Below are positions 41,379 through 62,736 of a DNA stretch of 64,000 nucleotides, in pieces. Origin of the DNA: Xestospongia bergquistia (lineage: Eukaryota; Porifera; Demospongiae; Haplosclerida; Petrosiidae); assembly GCA_963965975.1 (NCBI GenBank), contig OZ014414.1, positions 8,985,230 through 9,049,229 of the forward strand, read 5' to 3'. The position numbers were made by a program, and so were the translations under genes. The notes under the pieces are model-generated. The model worked only from the letters and a program-made list of their open reading frames with translations, ran no database searches and was not told the origin of the DNA. How positions within the stretch are numbered: position 1 is the stretch's first letter; every line of letters starts with the position of its first letter.

Positions 41379-43698
41379 ATGTCTGAGCCCTTCTCTCTCA
41401 GTGTCTCTGTCTTTTTGTCCAAGCTAACTAAAGTAGTTGATTGGTATGTATTGGGTCTTCATCTTAACATTCCTAAATATGAACTGGATAAGATTCAGAA
41501 GCAGTTCTTATTAAATGAGGGAGTAGAGCGATGTAAAGCAGAGATGTTAGATATGTGGTTGAAGAAGGAGGAAGAACCTCATTGGAGAGTAATAGTAAAT
41601 GCTTTAGAGAAAATGAAGAGCTATGAACTAGCTCAGGAATTAAGAGATCTCCATCTTGAAGAAGAGTCTCAGTCTACAACTTCAGTTAGTAATGACAATT
41701 CTACTTCAGTCAATCCCCCTTCTATCCTGGTAGAGGAACATGTAGTCAATGATTTCTCTCGTTTGGAGTCCAAATTTGCAAAACTTGTTACTGATGTCAA
41801 GTTTACCCTCAAAGATAAACAAGTTCCTCTTGAGCAGTTACACAGTTATATCAAGACACGATTGAATATAGAGAATCTTCCGGCTCCTAAAACTCCTGAT
41901 GAATTAATTGGTACTGTAGTTCGATCATACTACAGTTTCCTTAATATATCTCTGATAGAGAATATCATTGATGAATTTCTTGATGGTAGTCCAGTACAAG
42001 TTAGTCTACAAGCATACAAGAGAGAGTTGAATATATTCAAACAGTCAACCAAGATGAAAGAGCTCATTGATTCTGTCACTACCTCTCTACAAAAGGAGAA
42101 AGGTACAGCAGTGGTGGTTTTGAAATTAGAAGGGTGTTGGTTGGATGTGACTTTAGAACGATTCCAAAAGTTAGTGGAGGAAATATTTTTAAAGAAGAGT
42201 CAATGTTTACATCTTGTCCGAGTTGAACGAGGTTGTGTATCTATTCAGTGGACAGTTAGTGAGTGTATAGTCTCTTCTCTTGTCTCTCTTACAAATCAAA
42301 GGAAAGAGTTTATGAAGTATGTTGGTGTTATTAGACTGACAATAGATGATGTAGTAGTATTTAAACAGGAGAGTAATGATATCACCTCACTGTCTTCTCT
42401 TCTTGTAAAGGCAATTAAGTGTTGTAGTGTGGATGTTGTGTGCTTTCTTCTATCTATTGGTGTTAACCCAAACATTAAAGATGACAAGGGCTGTTATATT
42501 GTATTGCGTTCATCAGTGTTAGCTTATCATCAGTCAAACAGAGACAAGTATTATACTATCATTGATGCTCTGTTAAATGCTGGAGCTGATCCTAATGTCA
42601 CCGACAATATTGGACACACACCATTACTTTATGCTGTGATGTATCGATGTCCAACATTTGTTAAGCTTTTATTGGATCATAAAAATGACCCAGACCACGA
42701 TTACTCACCTCTAAGAATATCAGCTCAAGATGGGGAAAATAAAATAGTCTCTTACTTGTTAGATGCTGGTGCTAATCCAGATGCATTGGACCATAAAGGA
42801 CATACTTTTTTGATGGCAGCTTCTCATAAACAACACACATCAATAGTATTGAACCTACTTCAACATAAAGCTAACCCTAATATACAAGATAATGTTGGAT
42901 GGACTGCTCTGATGGTTAGTTGTATTGCTGAAGACATAACAATCATAGAGATCCTCATTGATGCTGGAACAAACGTGGACATAGTCAAGCAAGACGGCTT
43001 GACAGCATTAATGATTGCATGTGATTATCCAGGAAATATAAACATTGTTTGATGTCTATTGAAGGCAGGTGTAAATCCTAATTTACAAAGTCACAAACAT
43101 GGGTGGGCTGCAATTCATTTTGCCTGTTGTAGATCATCTATCTGATCCTATGATTCTTTTAGCTCTCATTGAAGGAGGTGCTAGTCCTGACATCGCCAAT
43201 AATGTTGGTGTCACACCTCTTATGTTAGCCTGTAAGCATGGGTTTGATATGATAGTAGAGATCTTATTGAGCTTGAATGTTTTAGTTAATGCTCAAAGTC
43301 AATTAGGTAATACTCCATTAATAATTGCTGTTAACTTCTCAAAAAACATCAACATTGTACAGTTGCTGTTATCTGCTGGTGCTGACGTCCATCAAACTGA
43401 TAACAAAAGTAACACAGCTCTAGATTATGCACTGATATCTGAAAATCCTGAGATTACTCAACTTCTCTTACTTCATGTGAGTGATGATAACACAGGGTAT
43501 AGACAATCTACTGAACCAAAGCAACAAGCCCAACAGCTACCACCTGATGACCATTTTAATGAACCACCATCACATTCTCTAATAACCTCCATTGATGAGA
43601 TACGACATGCTATTGAACATCCTCTATCTCCACAAGGAACAGTTAAACAAACTCAAGATGAAGAAGACATCACACCTCAACAACAACAACAATATTAA
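41379..43698 (+). pseudogene. Death-ankyrin gene D3, stop and frameshift
   Basis: The intronless frame opens with MSEPFSLSVSVFLSKL and runs 557 codons through the Death domain, the conserved module and about six ankyrin repeats. It stops at TGA 43050-43052, where paralogues read Val-Gln-Cys. Shortly after, near 43134-43142, ATCT is duplicated (TCATCTATCTGATCC), which shifts the frame. The remaining ankyrin repeats continue to 43698 in the new frame and end in a tail absent from D2 and D4 (DNTGYRQSTEP, LITSIDEIRHAIEHPLSPQ, then five Gln and Tyr). The two lesions make a full product unlikely. A 557-aa truncated protein that keeps Death, module and half the ankyrins remains possible. Confidence 0.85.
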
Positions 43699-44089
43699 AT
43701 GTGTTTTGTAATTTGCTATTAAGTTATTGTTAGTGTTTTGCAATGTATGTTGTTGTATATTGTTATTTTTTAGTTGTTTTTGTAGAAAAGTTTGGCTAGT
43801 GTTTTTAAATATTAATTTATTAATGAAAGTATTACTTAAACTGGTTTAGGGTGTGGTTTGGACTCTGATCATTAAAAATGTAGCAACTAATTATTAATAA
43901 TTAATAATTACTTATAAATGGACTGAAGTACGTCCACACTGATACTACATCAATTATTGTACCTACTTAAATTTATTAATGTTTATGTCATGAACACATT
44001 AATGACTTCTATTGTAGTTTGTTAAAAATGTGTTTATAATATATAGCTATTATTATGTATGCAGTATATTATATTATATTTTATAATAG

Positions 44090-44350
44090 GAGACAATGGG
44101 AGTGCATAGTGGACTAGTAATAGCGCTAAACTTACCTCATCTACTGTCATAGAAAATAAAGAAGTGGTGCAGTGTTTAAAGATACAAGAACACACAGGAT
44201 GGTCACTTGATCTCAAATTATTATCTCCTGACAGTTTACTAATAGTTTTAAGTGATGTTAATGAGTGTCTCTAGTGAGGGAGCTGTATATAAAGAACATT
44301 GCTCTTAATAGTAATTGTGTCATTAAATTAGCACATATACTGACTAATAA
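44090..44350 (+). pseudogene. Degenerate leader of an LRR exon, second copy
   Basis: This is the counterpart of 28376-28660: acceptor-like ataatag, GDNGS, then stops mixed with TSSTVIENKEVVQCL and SLDLKLLSPDSLL. It lies between the D3 tail and gene D4. Confidence 0.6.
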
Positions 44351-44829
44351 CAAACAATGAAGTACATACAGTTTTCCTCCTCTCCTCTTTTCCCTCACAG
44401 TTATCATATGATAACTACTTTACAAGACACAGTTCACATGATGTCATATGATATCACTTAATAATATATTGTAAGTAATTTATTATGACTCATGTCATAG
44501 CGTTAATCATTATATATATATTGGTTTAATCAGTCAATCAGTTTTGACAGAGACTCATCACATATAAATAACTATTATGTATGTGTGTGTGACCTGATTT
44601 GCAATAAGGGACCACTTTTGGCAAAACATTTGTGATCTGAGTTGTGCAAAGGGATTACTGTTAAAGCATCTTCAAAAACAGTTTTGTATACATACAGTTG
44701 CTATATATGTACAACTATTTATAGTAACTTTATGTATACAAACTGTTTTGTGAGGAGGAGGAAGAAATTCCTGTTATATTCTAGAGTAAATGTTAATGGT
44801 GTTTCCTGTTTACATAAATCTACACTAAA

Positions 44830-46989
44830 ATGTCTGAGCTCTTCTCTCTCAGTGTCTCTCTCCTTTTGTCCAACTTAACTAAAGTAGTTGATTGGTATGT
44901 ATTGGGTCTTCATCTTAACATTCCTAAATATGAACTGGATAAGATTCAGAAGCAGTTCTTATTAAATGAGGGAGTAGAACGATGTAAAGCAGAGATGTTA
45001 GATATGTGGTTGAAGAAGGAGGAAGAACCTCATTGGAGAGTAATAGTAAATGCTTTAGAGAAAATGAAGAGCTATGAACTAGCTCAGGAATTAAGAGATC
45101 TCCATCTTGAAGAAGAGTCTCAGTCTACAACTTCAGTTAGTAATGACAATTCTACTTCAGTCAATCCCCCTTCTATCCTGGTAGAGGAACATGTAGTCAA
45201 TGATTTCTCTCGTTTGGAGTCCAAATTTGCAAAACTTGTTACTGATGTCAAGTTTACCCTCAAAGATAAACAAGTTCCTCTTGAACAGTTACACAGTTAT
45301 ATCAAGACACGATTGGATATAGAGAATCTTCCGGCTCCTAAAACTCCTGATGAATTAATTGGTACTGTAGTTCGATCATACTACAGTTTCCTTAATATAT
45401 CTCTGATAGAGAATATCATTGATGAATTTCTTGATGGTAGTCCAGTACAAGTTAGTCTACAAGCATACAAGAGAGAGTTGAATATATTCAAACAGTCAAC
45501 CAAGATGAAAGAGCTCATTGATTCTGTCACTACCTCTCTGCAAAAGGAGAAAGGTACAGCAGTGGTGGTTTTGAAATTAGAAGGGTGTTGGTTGGATGTG
45601 ACTTTAGAACGATTCCAAAAGTTAGTGGAGGAAATATTTTTAAAGAAGAGTCAATGTTTACATCTTGTCCAAGTTGAACAAGGTTGTGTATCTATTCAGT
45701 GGACAGTTAGTGAGTGTGCAGTCTCTTCTCTTGTCTCTCTTACAAATCAAAGGAAAGAGTTTATGAAGTATGTTGGTGTTATTAAACTGACAATAGATGA
45801 TATAGTAGTATTTAAACAGGAGAGTAATGATATCACCTCACTGTCTTCTCTTCTAGTAAAGGCAATTGAGTGTTGTAATGTGGATGTTGTGTGCTTTCTT
45901 CTATCTATTGATGTTGACCCAAACGTTAAAGATGACAAAGGGTACTCTATTGTTTTTTATACATGTATTTTAGCAGATCATTTATCAGAATCAAACAGAG
46001 ACAAGTACTATACTATCATTGATTCTCTGTTAAGTGCTGGAGCTGATCCTAATGTCACCGACAATGAAGGACACACACCATTACTTTATGCTGTGATGTA
46101 TCAATGGCCAGATATTATTAAGCTTTTATTGGATCATAAAGCTGACCCAAATATTCACCCTGAAGAATACTCACTTCTAAGATTAGCAGTTCAAGAAGGA
46201 GACTGTCATATTGTCTCGTACCTGTTAGATGCTGGTGCCAATCGTGATGTATTGGATTCTGACAAACACACTCCATTAATGGTAGCATGTTGTAACGGTC
46301 ACACATCAGTAGTATTAAAACTTCTTCAGTACAATGCCAATCCTAATATTCAAGTCGAGAATGGGTGGACTGCTTTGATGTTGGCAACTGATTATAAACA
46401 CTTGGAAATTGTAAGGACACTCATTAATGCTGGAGCTAATGTGGATGCAGTCATGCAAGATGGTTGGACAGCACTTATGATTGCTTGTGATAATTCAAAT
46501 AATACTGATATTGTTCAATGTCTACTTAAAGCTGGAGCAGATCCTAATTTACAAAGTCACAAAAATGGCCTGGCTCCATGTCATTTTGCTTGCCGAAAAT
46601 CACCTGATCCAGCCATTCTCTTATCTCTGATTGAAGCAGGTGCTGATCCTGAAATTACTACTAAAAATGGTATAACACCTCTGATGTTAGCTTGTGAACG
46701 AGGGTTTGAGATGACAGTAGAGATACTACTGAATATAAATGTTTCAGTTAATACTGAAACTCATCATGGCATTACGGCACTAATGTTTGCAGTACGATAT
46801 TCTAACAATATTAAAATTGTACGATTGTTATTATCTGTTGGTGGTGACTTCTATCATGTTGATAAAAAAGGTAACACAGTGCTAGACTATGCACTGGCAT
46901 CTGACAATCCTGAGATTGCTCAGTTACTCTTATTACATATGTGTGACACACATCATCAACAGAGTAACACTGGGAGTATGTTTAAATAA
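44830..46989 (+). CDS. Death-ankyrin protein D4, intact
   Basis: A single-exon gene of 719 codons without lesions. Residues 1-95 are a Death domain (VVDWYVLGLHLNIPKYELD; MLDMWLKKEEEPHWRVIVNA). Residues about 120-335 form the module also present in the Death/LRR genes (ELIGTVVRSYYSFLNISLIE; VSLQAYKRELNIFKQ; the second half ends GVIKLTIDDIVVFKQ). Residues about 340-705 hold about ten ankyrin repeats (GADPNVTDNEGHTPLLYA, NGWTALMLATDYKHLEIV, NGITPLMLACERGFEMTV). There is no signal peptide or membrane span, so it is probably a cytosolic adaptor binding partners through Death and ankyrin surfaces. The start is the ATG conserved in all four paralogues. The lack of introns contrasts with every other gene nearby. 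Partners are unknown. Confidence 0.9.
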   Translation: MSELFSLSVSLLLSNLTKVVDWYVLGLHLNIPKYELDKIQKQFLLNEGVERCKAEMLDMWLKKEEEPHWRVIVNALEKMKSYELAQELRDLHLEEESQSTTSVSNDNSTSVNPPSILVEEHVVNDFSRLESKFAKLVTDVKFTLKDKQVPLEQLHSYIKTRLDIENLPAPKTPDELIGTVVRSYYSFLNISLIENIIDEFLDGSPVQVSLQAYKRELNIFKQSTKMKELIDSVTTSLQKEKGTAVVVLKLEGCWLDVTLERFQKLVEEIFLKKSQCLHLVQVEQGCVSIQWTVSECAVSSLVSLTNQRKEFMKYVGVIKLTIDDIVVFKQESNDITSLSSLLVKAIECCNVDVVCFLLSIDVDPNVKDDKGYSIVFYTCILADHLSESNRDKYYTIIDSLLSAGADPNVTDNEGHTPLLYAVMYQWPDIIKLLLDHKADPNIHPEEYSLLRLAVQEGDCHIVSYLLDAGANRDVLDSDKHTPLMVACCNGHTSVVLKLLQYNANPNIQVENGWTALMLATDYKHLEIVRTLINAGANVDAVMQDGWTALMIACDNSNNTDIVQCLLKAGADPNLQSHKNGLAPCHFACRKSPDPAILLSLIEAGADPEITTKNGITPLMLACERGFEMTVEILLNINVSVNTETHHGITALMFAVRYSNNIKIVRLLLSVGGDFYHVDKKGNTVLDYALASDNPEIAQLLLLHMCDTHHQQSNTGSMFK

Positions 46990-47124
46990 ACAGTTTGTTG
47001 TTATAGGATAATTATGTATAGTTGTTATTGACTTTGTATATTGTGTTTGTTATAAAAATGATAGTGTGTTTTATTACAATAGTGGTTGTTATCTAACAAT
47101 TAAATATGTAGTGAATAATTAACA

Positions 47125-47415
47125 TTGTACAGTCATTGTTGTCTGCTGGTGCTGATGTTTCTTATGTTGATAATGAGGGTTACACAGCTCTAGACTATGT
47201 ATTAATTCTGAGATAATTGAAATTCTTTTGATACACACGGGCTACACTATAGACAACCAATTAAATCAGAAAAACAAGTGCAGGAACTTCCTCCTGATGA
47301 CCATTTGGATGAGGATTTGACTACCATCTCATTTCCTATTAATCTCCATTGATGAGATATATGGTGCTATTGAACATCCTCTCCTTTCTGTCAAACCTCA
47401 ACAATAACAACAACA
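47125..47415 (+). pseudogene. Relic ankyrin and tail fragment
   Basis: It reads NIVQSLLSAGADVSYVDNEG then YTALDYVLI and a stop. A decayed tail follows, with LPPDDHLDEDLTT and the IDEI...IEHPL region in shifted frames, matching the tail of the gene at 41379-43698. Confidence 0.65.
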
Positions 47416-47589
47416 CAGCACTCAATGTATATTTTTATGTGATATATACATAAGCTTTAAGTCAAGATATTGTGTTCTACAGTATACTACATGATATTAT
47501 TATATATATTGTAGCTGAATGGCAATTTAAATGAATTACATTTAATAATAGAAGTAATATAGTTATTAATAGTGTTGTTCTAATTCAGT

Positions 47590-47940
47590 TGGGATTTGGC
47601 CCTTCTGTATGATGTCTTAGATGGTTACCAGCATATTTTTAAGAGATTACTGGTATCCCTATATGGGGTGAACTAGGATATGGCTGATAGTCTCCCTTTA
47701 AGCTTGGAGAGGCTTGGTGTGTTTACAGTCCCAGTTCTACTCACAATGACAGACCCTATAGCTATCTCAAATCCCAGTATGACTGGTTTGAAGTGAGGGG
47801 TAATACTCCAGCTAGAATTACCTCATCTTTGGATGAGGGTTACCATGTCACAGTGGCAGTCCTAGATAGCAGTAGCAGGGAATCCGGGACACCAAGTAGA
47901 AGGCCCTGTAGGATTGTTTGGGGCAACACAATATCACTTT
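47590..47940. repeat. Unclassified GC-richer segment
   Basis: The composition differs clearly from the AT-rich neighbourhood (GGATGAGGGTTACCATGTCA, GGGAATCCGGGACACCAAGT). No ORF of note is present, and it ends near a T-run at about 47938. It may be the 3' part of a retroelement or SINE-like sequence. No second copy is in the window to test this. Confidence 0.3.
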
Positions 47941-48059
47941 TTTAAAAATATAATAGAAATGTTTCATGCAAGTTTAATGAAGGATTAGCATTTAACATTT
48001 ACGAAGAAATATACAATATAAAGTAGGACCAATTATAATACAAAAAAGGACTTAAACAG

Positions 48060-48245
48060 TCCTAAAACTACATGGGAACAAGACCATTTGCAGCAGCTAC
48101 CACCACTAGATAACTATTTGTATAAATCACCATCAATAACCTTCATTGGTGAGATATGACATGCCATTGGGTACCCTTTAACTCCACTAGGAACAGTTAA
48201 ACACACTCAAGACATCACAACTTAACAACAATAGTGTTATAATAA
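48060..48245 (+). pseudogene. Second tail relic of a Death-ankyrin gene
   Basis: A decayed version of the LPPDDHF...ITSIDEIRHAIEHPLSPQGTVKQTQ tail is recognisable from CAGCAGCTACCACCACTAGA onward, with stops, ending in CAACAACAATAG. Confidence 0.55.
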
Positions 48246-48309
48246 CTTGCACAAGGTGATAATCAGCTTTGTTTCAAACTTGATTTTTTCTTTTCTTATT
48301 TCATATAAT

Positions 48310-49543
48310 TTAAATAATCTTTTTATTAGTATATTTTATAGAATAATAATAATTCAAAAAATCTAACACAGCTGGTGTACTGGACAAAGTATTGAAAACT
48401 CGCTGTTCAGTTTTTGCTTGCACTTTTTCTAACATGTACATCAAATGATGATGAAATGAAGTGAAAGTTAAACCACACCTCAAAGATATGTCAACCCAAT
48501 CTTGGACACATTGTAATGGTGTCTCATCAAATCCAGCATACATGGCTGGGTTCTGTAGAATCCCACGAGCAGCCATAACCCCATCTACACCAGTATAAGT
48601 TACTGTTCTATTTATATCAGCCTCAGTTTTAATATCACCATTAGCTAGCACTGGTATACTGATATTTTCTTTTACAAGTTTAATGGCCTCTAAACTGACT
48701 GGTTCTGCTCTTTGCAATGTTGTACGTCCATGGACTGTTATCCAAGCAACACCAACCTTCTCAGCTCTCCTTGCTAATTCAACAGTCTGTCTAAGAAGGA
48801 AGCATAGTTGAATAACTAGTACTATATATATATATAATAAGATGTATAGTAAAGTAGGGGAAGGGTTAAAAACTAACTCCTTAACCAATGATGTATAAAT
48901 ATACATATTCTCTGACTACACAAGATGTCAGAGTCAGAGTCTCAGAACCAGACACATAATAGTTTCAATAATAGTACTACAACATTGATATAAATAACTA
49001 ATTACCAAACACTGGACTGTCTAAAATGGAATTAATATATATAATTAAGAGACTACTGATTTGTTTTATTGACCTTAGATCATCATGTACTCGTATCTTT
49101 ATAGATATAGGTATGTGGGTGTGTCTCTTTGCACATTGCACCATCTCACAGACCAACTGCGGCTGAGTGATAAGATACGCCCCATATTGTTCCTGCAATG
49201 CCCAGCGTTGAGGACAACCACAATTGAGATCAACACCATCTACATAGGGAGCTACCAGTGATACAGCTTTACTGAAATCATCAGCATTATTAGCTGCAAA
49301 CTGTACTATTAGAGGTCTGTCTGTAGAGTCTGTGGTGAACTCAACATCCCTTGCTTTTTCAGAATTGATAAAGGATTCTGAGATAATCATAGGTGTACAG
49401 GCCACGTGGCAGCCATATTTTCTTACTAGTTTTCTGAAAGGAAGCTTGGAATATCGCACCATAGGAGCACATACTCGTACAACTTGTTTTGAGCCGAATA
49501 ATTTTAAAATGTCAGTTTCTTTGGAGCTCTCTACAAGAGCCAT
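48310..49543 (-). CDS. DUS4L: tRNA-dihydrouridine synthase, DUS4L type
   Basis: Two coding exons (49074-49543 and 48310-48790) join through CTA AG|A CAG. The protein starts MALVESSKETDILKLFGSK and shows the flavoenzyme TIM barrel: RVCAPMVRYSKLPFRKLVRK, PLIVQFAANNADDF, GVDLNCGCPQRWA with the catalytic Cys, ISIKIRVHDDLR, WITVHGRTTLQRAEP, PVLANGDIK, DGVMAARGILQNPAMYAG. These are the DUS4/DUS4L signatures; the enzyme reduces specific uridines in the tRNA D-loop using FMN and NAD(P)H. The C-terminus runs VFNTLSSTPAVLDFLNYYYS to a Lys-rich end. The intron is 283 bp. The start codon lies 58 bp from the divergent NDUFB4-like start. Confidence 0.92.
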
Positions 49544-49601
49544 AAATTACACGTGAAGCCGTGCCCACTCAATAGACTGTTTTGACTCCACCTATTACAA
49601 G
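49544..49601. promoter_or_regulatory. Compact divergent promoter, DUS4L / NDUFB4-like
   Basis: Only 58 bp separates the two start codons, so both 5' UTRs and the core promoter must overlap or be very short. AAGATGGCGGA around the NDUFB4-like start resembles the CCATNTT/AANATGGCGG (YY1-like) element common at housekeeping TSSs. That reading is inference. Confidence 0.5.
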
Positions 49602-49923
49602 ATGGCGGATTACAAGTACAAGTTTATAGTTAGAAGACCTGAAAAACCGCCAGAAGAATGTGGACTAATTGAGGTATGTAAAGTAGACAAATGTGACTAG
49701 CATTTCTTTCTATCTCTCTAAAATACTACAGAGATCTAATGCTGTAGAGAAATGGGGCAGAATGCGTGAACGGACTGTTGAACATTTCAGGTTTACTCCC
49801 AGAACCACTGCCTATTGCCTTATTTGGGCATTCCTAGTACCTCTTGGATTACTTAATATCATAAAATGGGAAAGACGTAGAAAAGACATTGCTAAAGGCA
49901 AACCACCGACACCAATGTTGTAG
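49602..49923 (+). CDS. NDUFB4: NADH dehydrogenase (complex I) NDUFB4-like subunit
   Basis: Two exons (49602-49673 and 49732-49923) encode a small protein of 87 residues starting MADYKYKFIVRRPEKPPEE. The segment CGLIERSNAVEKWGRMRERT, then FRFTPRTTAYC, a hydrophobic helix LIWAFLVPLGLLNIIKWERR, and RKDIAKGKP corresponds to the GLIENPALLRW...RPTPKN...KTERDRKEKL region of animal NDUFB4, an accessory inner-membrane subunit of complex I. It is shorter at the N-terminus than the vertebrate protein. There is one membrane span and no cleavable presequence, as expected for this subunit. Confidence 0.8.
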
Positions 49924-50698
49924 GAACAATAGTATCTATGGCAACTATCTATCTCAACTACTGTATGTCAATTAACCATGTTAATAAATTGATAACAAAC
50001 AAAATAACTGGTGAACATAGTCTCATGTTAAATTTTTGATTGTCTAATGTCTATGCAAGACAACTCTCAATGTTATAGTAGTATGTTATGAATATTAAAG
50101 TTTAAACTGGTTGTTATGACAATATTACGTGTTGTAAACCTTAATACCCTATTACCTTATTTAAATAAAGCATTAGATTAATTACCCATTGTTAATTTAT
50201 CACAAACATAATAAGTCTATTGTAGCCACTCTCTTCTTTTAGGCAGTTAGGAATAGTTGGAAGCAATATGTTCATAGGTTGGTATCATCCCAGGATTAGA
50301 TTGTCCAATTGACCTTTACTCCTTACCATAAACGTTCTAAATATAGTAACATGCTTTCTAAAAATAGTAACATGTGCATTGTATTGCTAACTATAGCACA
50401 TTACACATCTGTTGGTTGCTATTGTGATACAGAGTCAGTGAAATAAATATTGATTTAAATTACTATCTAAGGAATAACAAGGGGATCAATAGACAATCTG
50501 CTACAAGCCAGATCATCCTTATAGCCATTTCTAAGTTTTAAGTAATGTATAATTTGCAATTTAACTTTAATAAGAGTTTTAATAATAATAATAAACCAGG
50601 TTATAATACAATATATAATTTCATCAAAAACATTGCAACTTAAAAAGAATAACCTTAAACCACACCTCCCTCCCCTCGCCTTCCAAGAACCAACATTG
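49924..50698. other. Intergenic between NDUFB4-like and CTP synthase 2
   Basis: AT-rich convergent 3' region. Candidate AATAAA signals occur near 49983 and 50093. Similarity with the flank of CTP synthase 1 begins at about 50640. No gene is seen. Confidence 0.5.
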
Positions 50699-55195
<4,497 letters not shown>

Positions 55196-55780
55196 ATTGC
55201 TTCTAAAAAAGAAAAAAAGGAATATACATAAAGATGATGACATCGTGTTGCAACAGCAATTCATGGATTCCATAGATGTGTTGTCATTACATAGGTTCAG
55301 GCCAAAACGACATGGCTTTTCTTCTCTAGAGCAATTCTTATCCAATCGTTAATACGATATAAAAACCCGCCAAAAATACTTAATAAATATATTCACTTAA
55401 CGTTAATAAACAATATATGGGATATTTTATAACATGTACCTTAGATAGAATGACTCACTAAAAACAAGAAAAGAGAGCGATAGCGTTTAGTAGGAGTGCG
55501 AAGAACTTGAATTTGTGGAGAGGAAGGTAGAGAGACAAGTACACAGGAGAGAAGTAACTCCACTACAACGACATGACGCGGTTATTTACAATTATATATA
55601 GCATGTGCTCCAACCACAAGCATAATTATCCAATCAGATTTCACTAAAACTAATTTGGGTTTCCCTCTAGCGCGAATCTGTATTTTAAATACCAACACAA
55701 GCTGCTGTCTCTCAGTTTTTAAGAAGACAAATATATTGACCACATGTCCTAACACTTCTACAAATACTAATCTTCCTATA
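55196..55780. promoter_or_regulatory. Divergent promoter region, CTP synthase 2 / MCM8
   Basis: About 585 bp separates the two start codons. A 5' UTR acceptor for CTPS lies just upstream of its ATG. The central part (55440-55700) is less AT-rich. Both genes feed DNA synthesis, so shared S-phase control is plausible but is inference. Confidence 0.45.
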
Positions 55781-62223
<6,443 letters not shown>

Positions 62224-62736
62224 TGAACGAGGATGAGTAACCATGGTAACCATTGTATGTCTGTCTGTCTATGTTAGACTCCAATGGTAAATACAGGTCA
62301 ATTATTCAATGTAGTTACATTCAAGTTATACAATATATATAGTCTATGTATTGTGTTTGTACATGTGACAGTAGTCAATTCTGTTATGTGTGTGTGTGTG
62401 TGTGTATTATAAACAGTAGTTTCTATGAACTATATTGTCAATTGAAAAAGTGTCTTATTCTATTATCAGTAATATATCTATGTGTCTTACATCATATCAT
62501 TAAAGTTAGGTTATAAACTTGTTTGTAATTGCCATGTTTCCTCTAAATTCTAAGTTAATTTTAAATAACTATGTAGTTTTATTTAGTGAGTGTAGCACAG
62601 TCTGTCTTCATAACAAATAATTAAACAGTTATAATTATTAATGTTATTAAACTTTTTATTGGCAGCATATAATATATAATAAATATATAACATAAAATAG
62701 TGACACTTCAATATATATTTCTGTCACTCAAAATGT
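62224..62736. other. Convergent 3' region between MCM8 and ferredoxin
   Basis: It is AT-rich with a (GT)n run at about 62387-62405. No gene is seen. The two genes converge here. Confidence 0.55.

Noticed and set aside
62387..62405. (GT)n run as a functional element
   Set aside because: It is a plain microsatellite in a convergent intergenic region with nothing else to suggest function.
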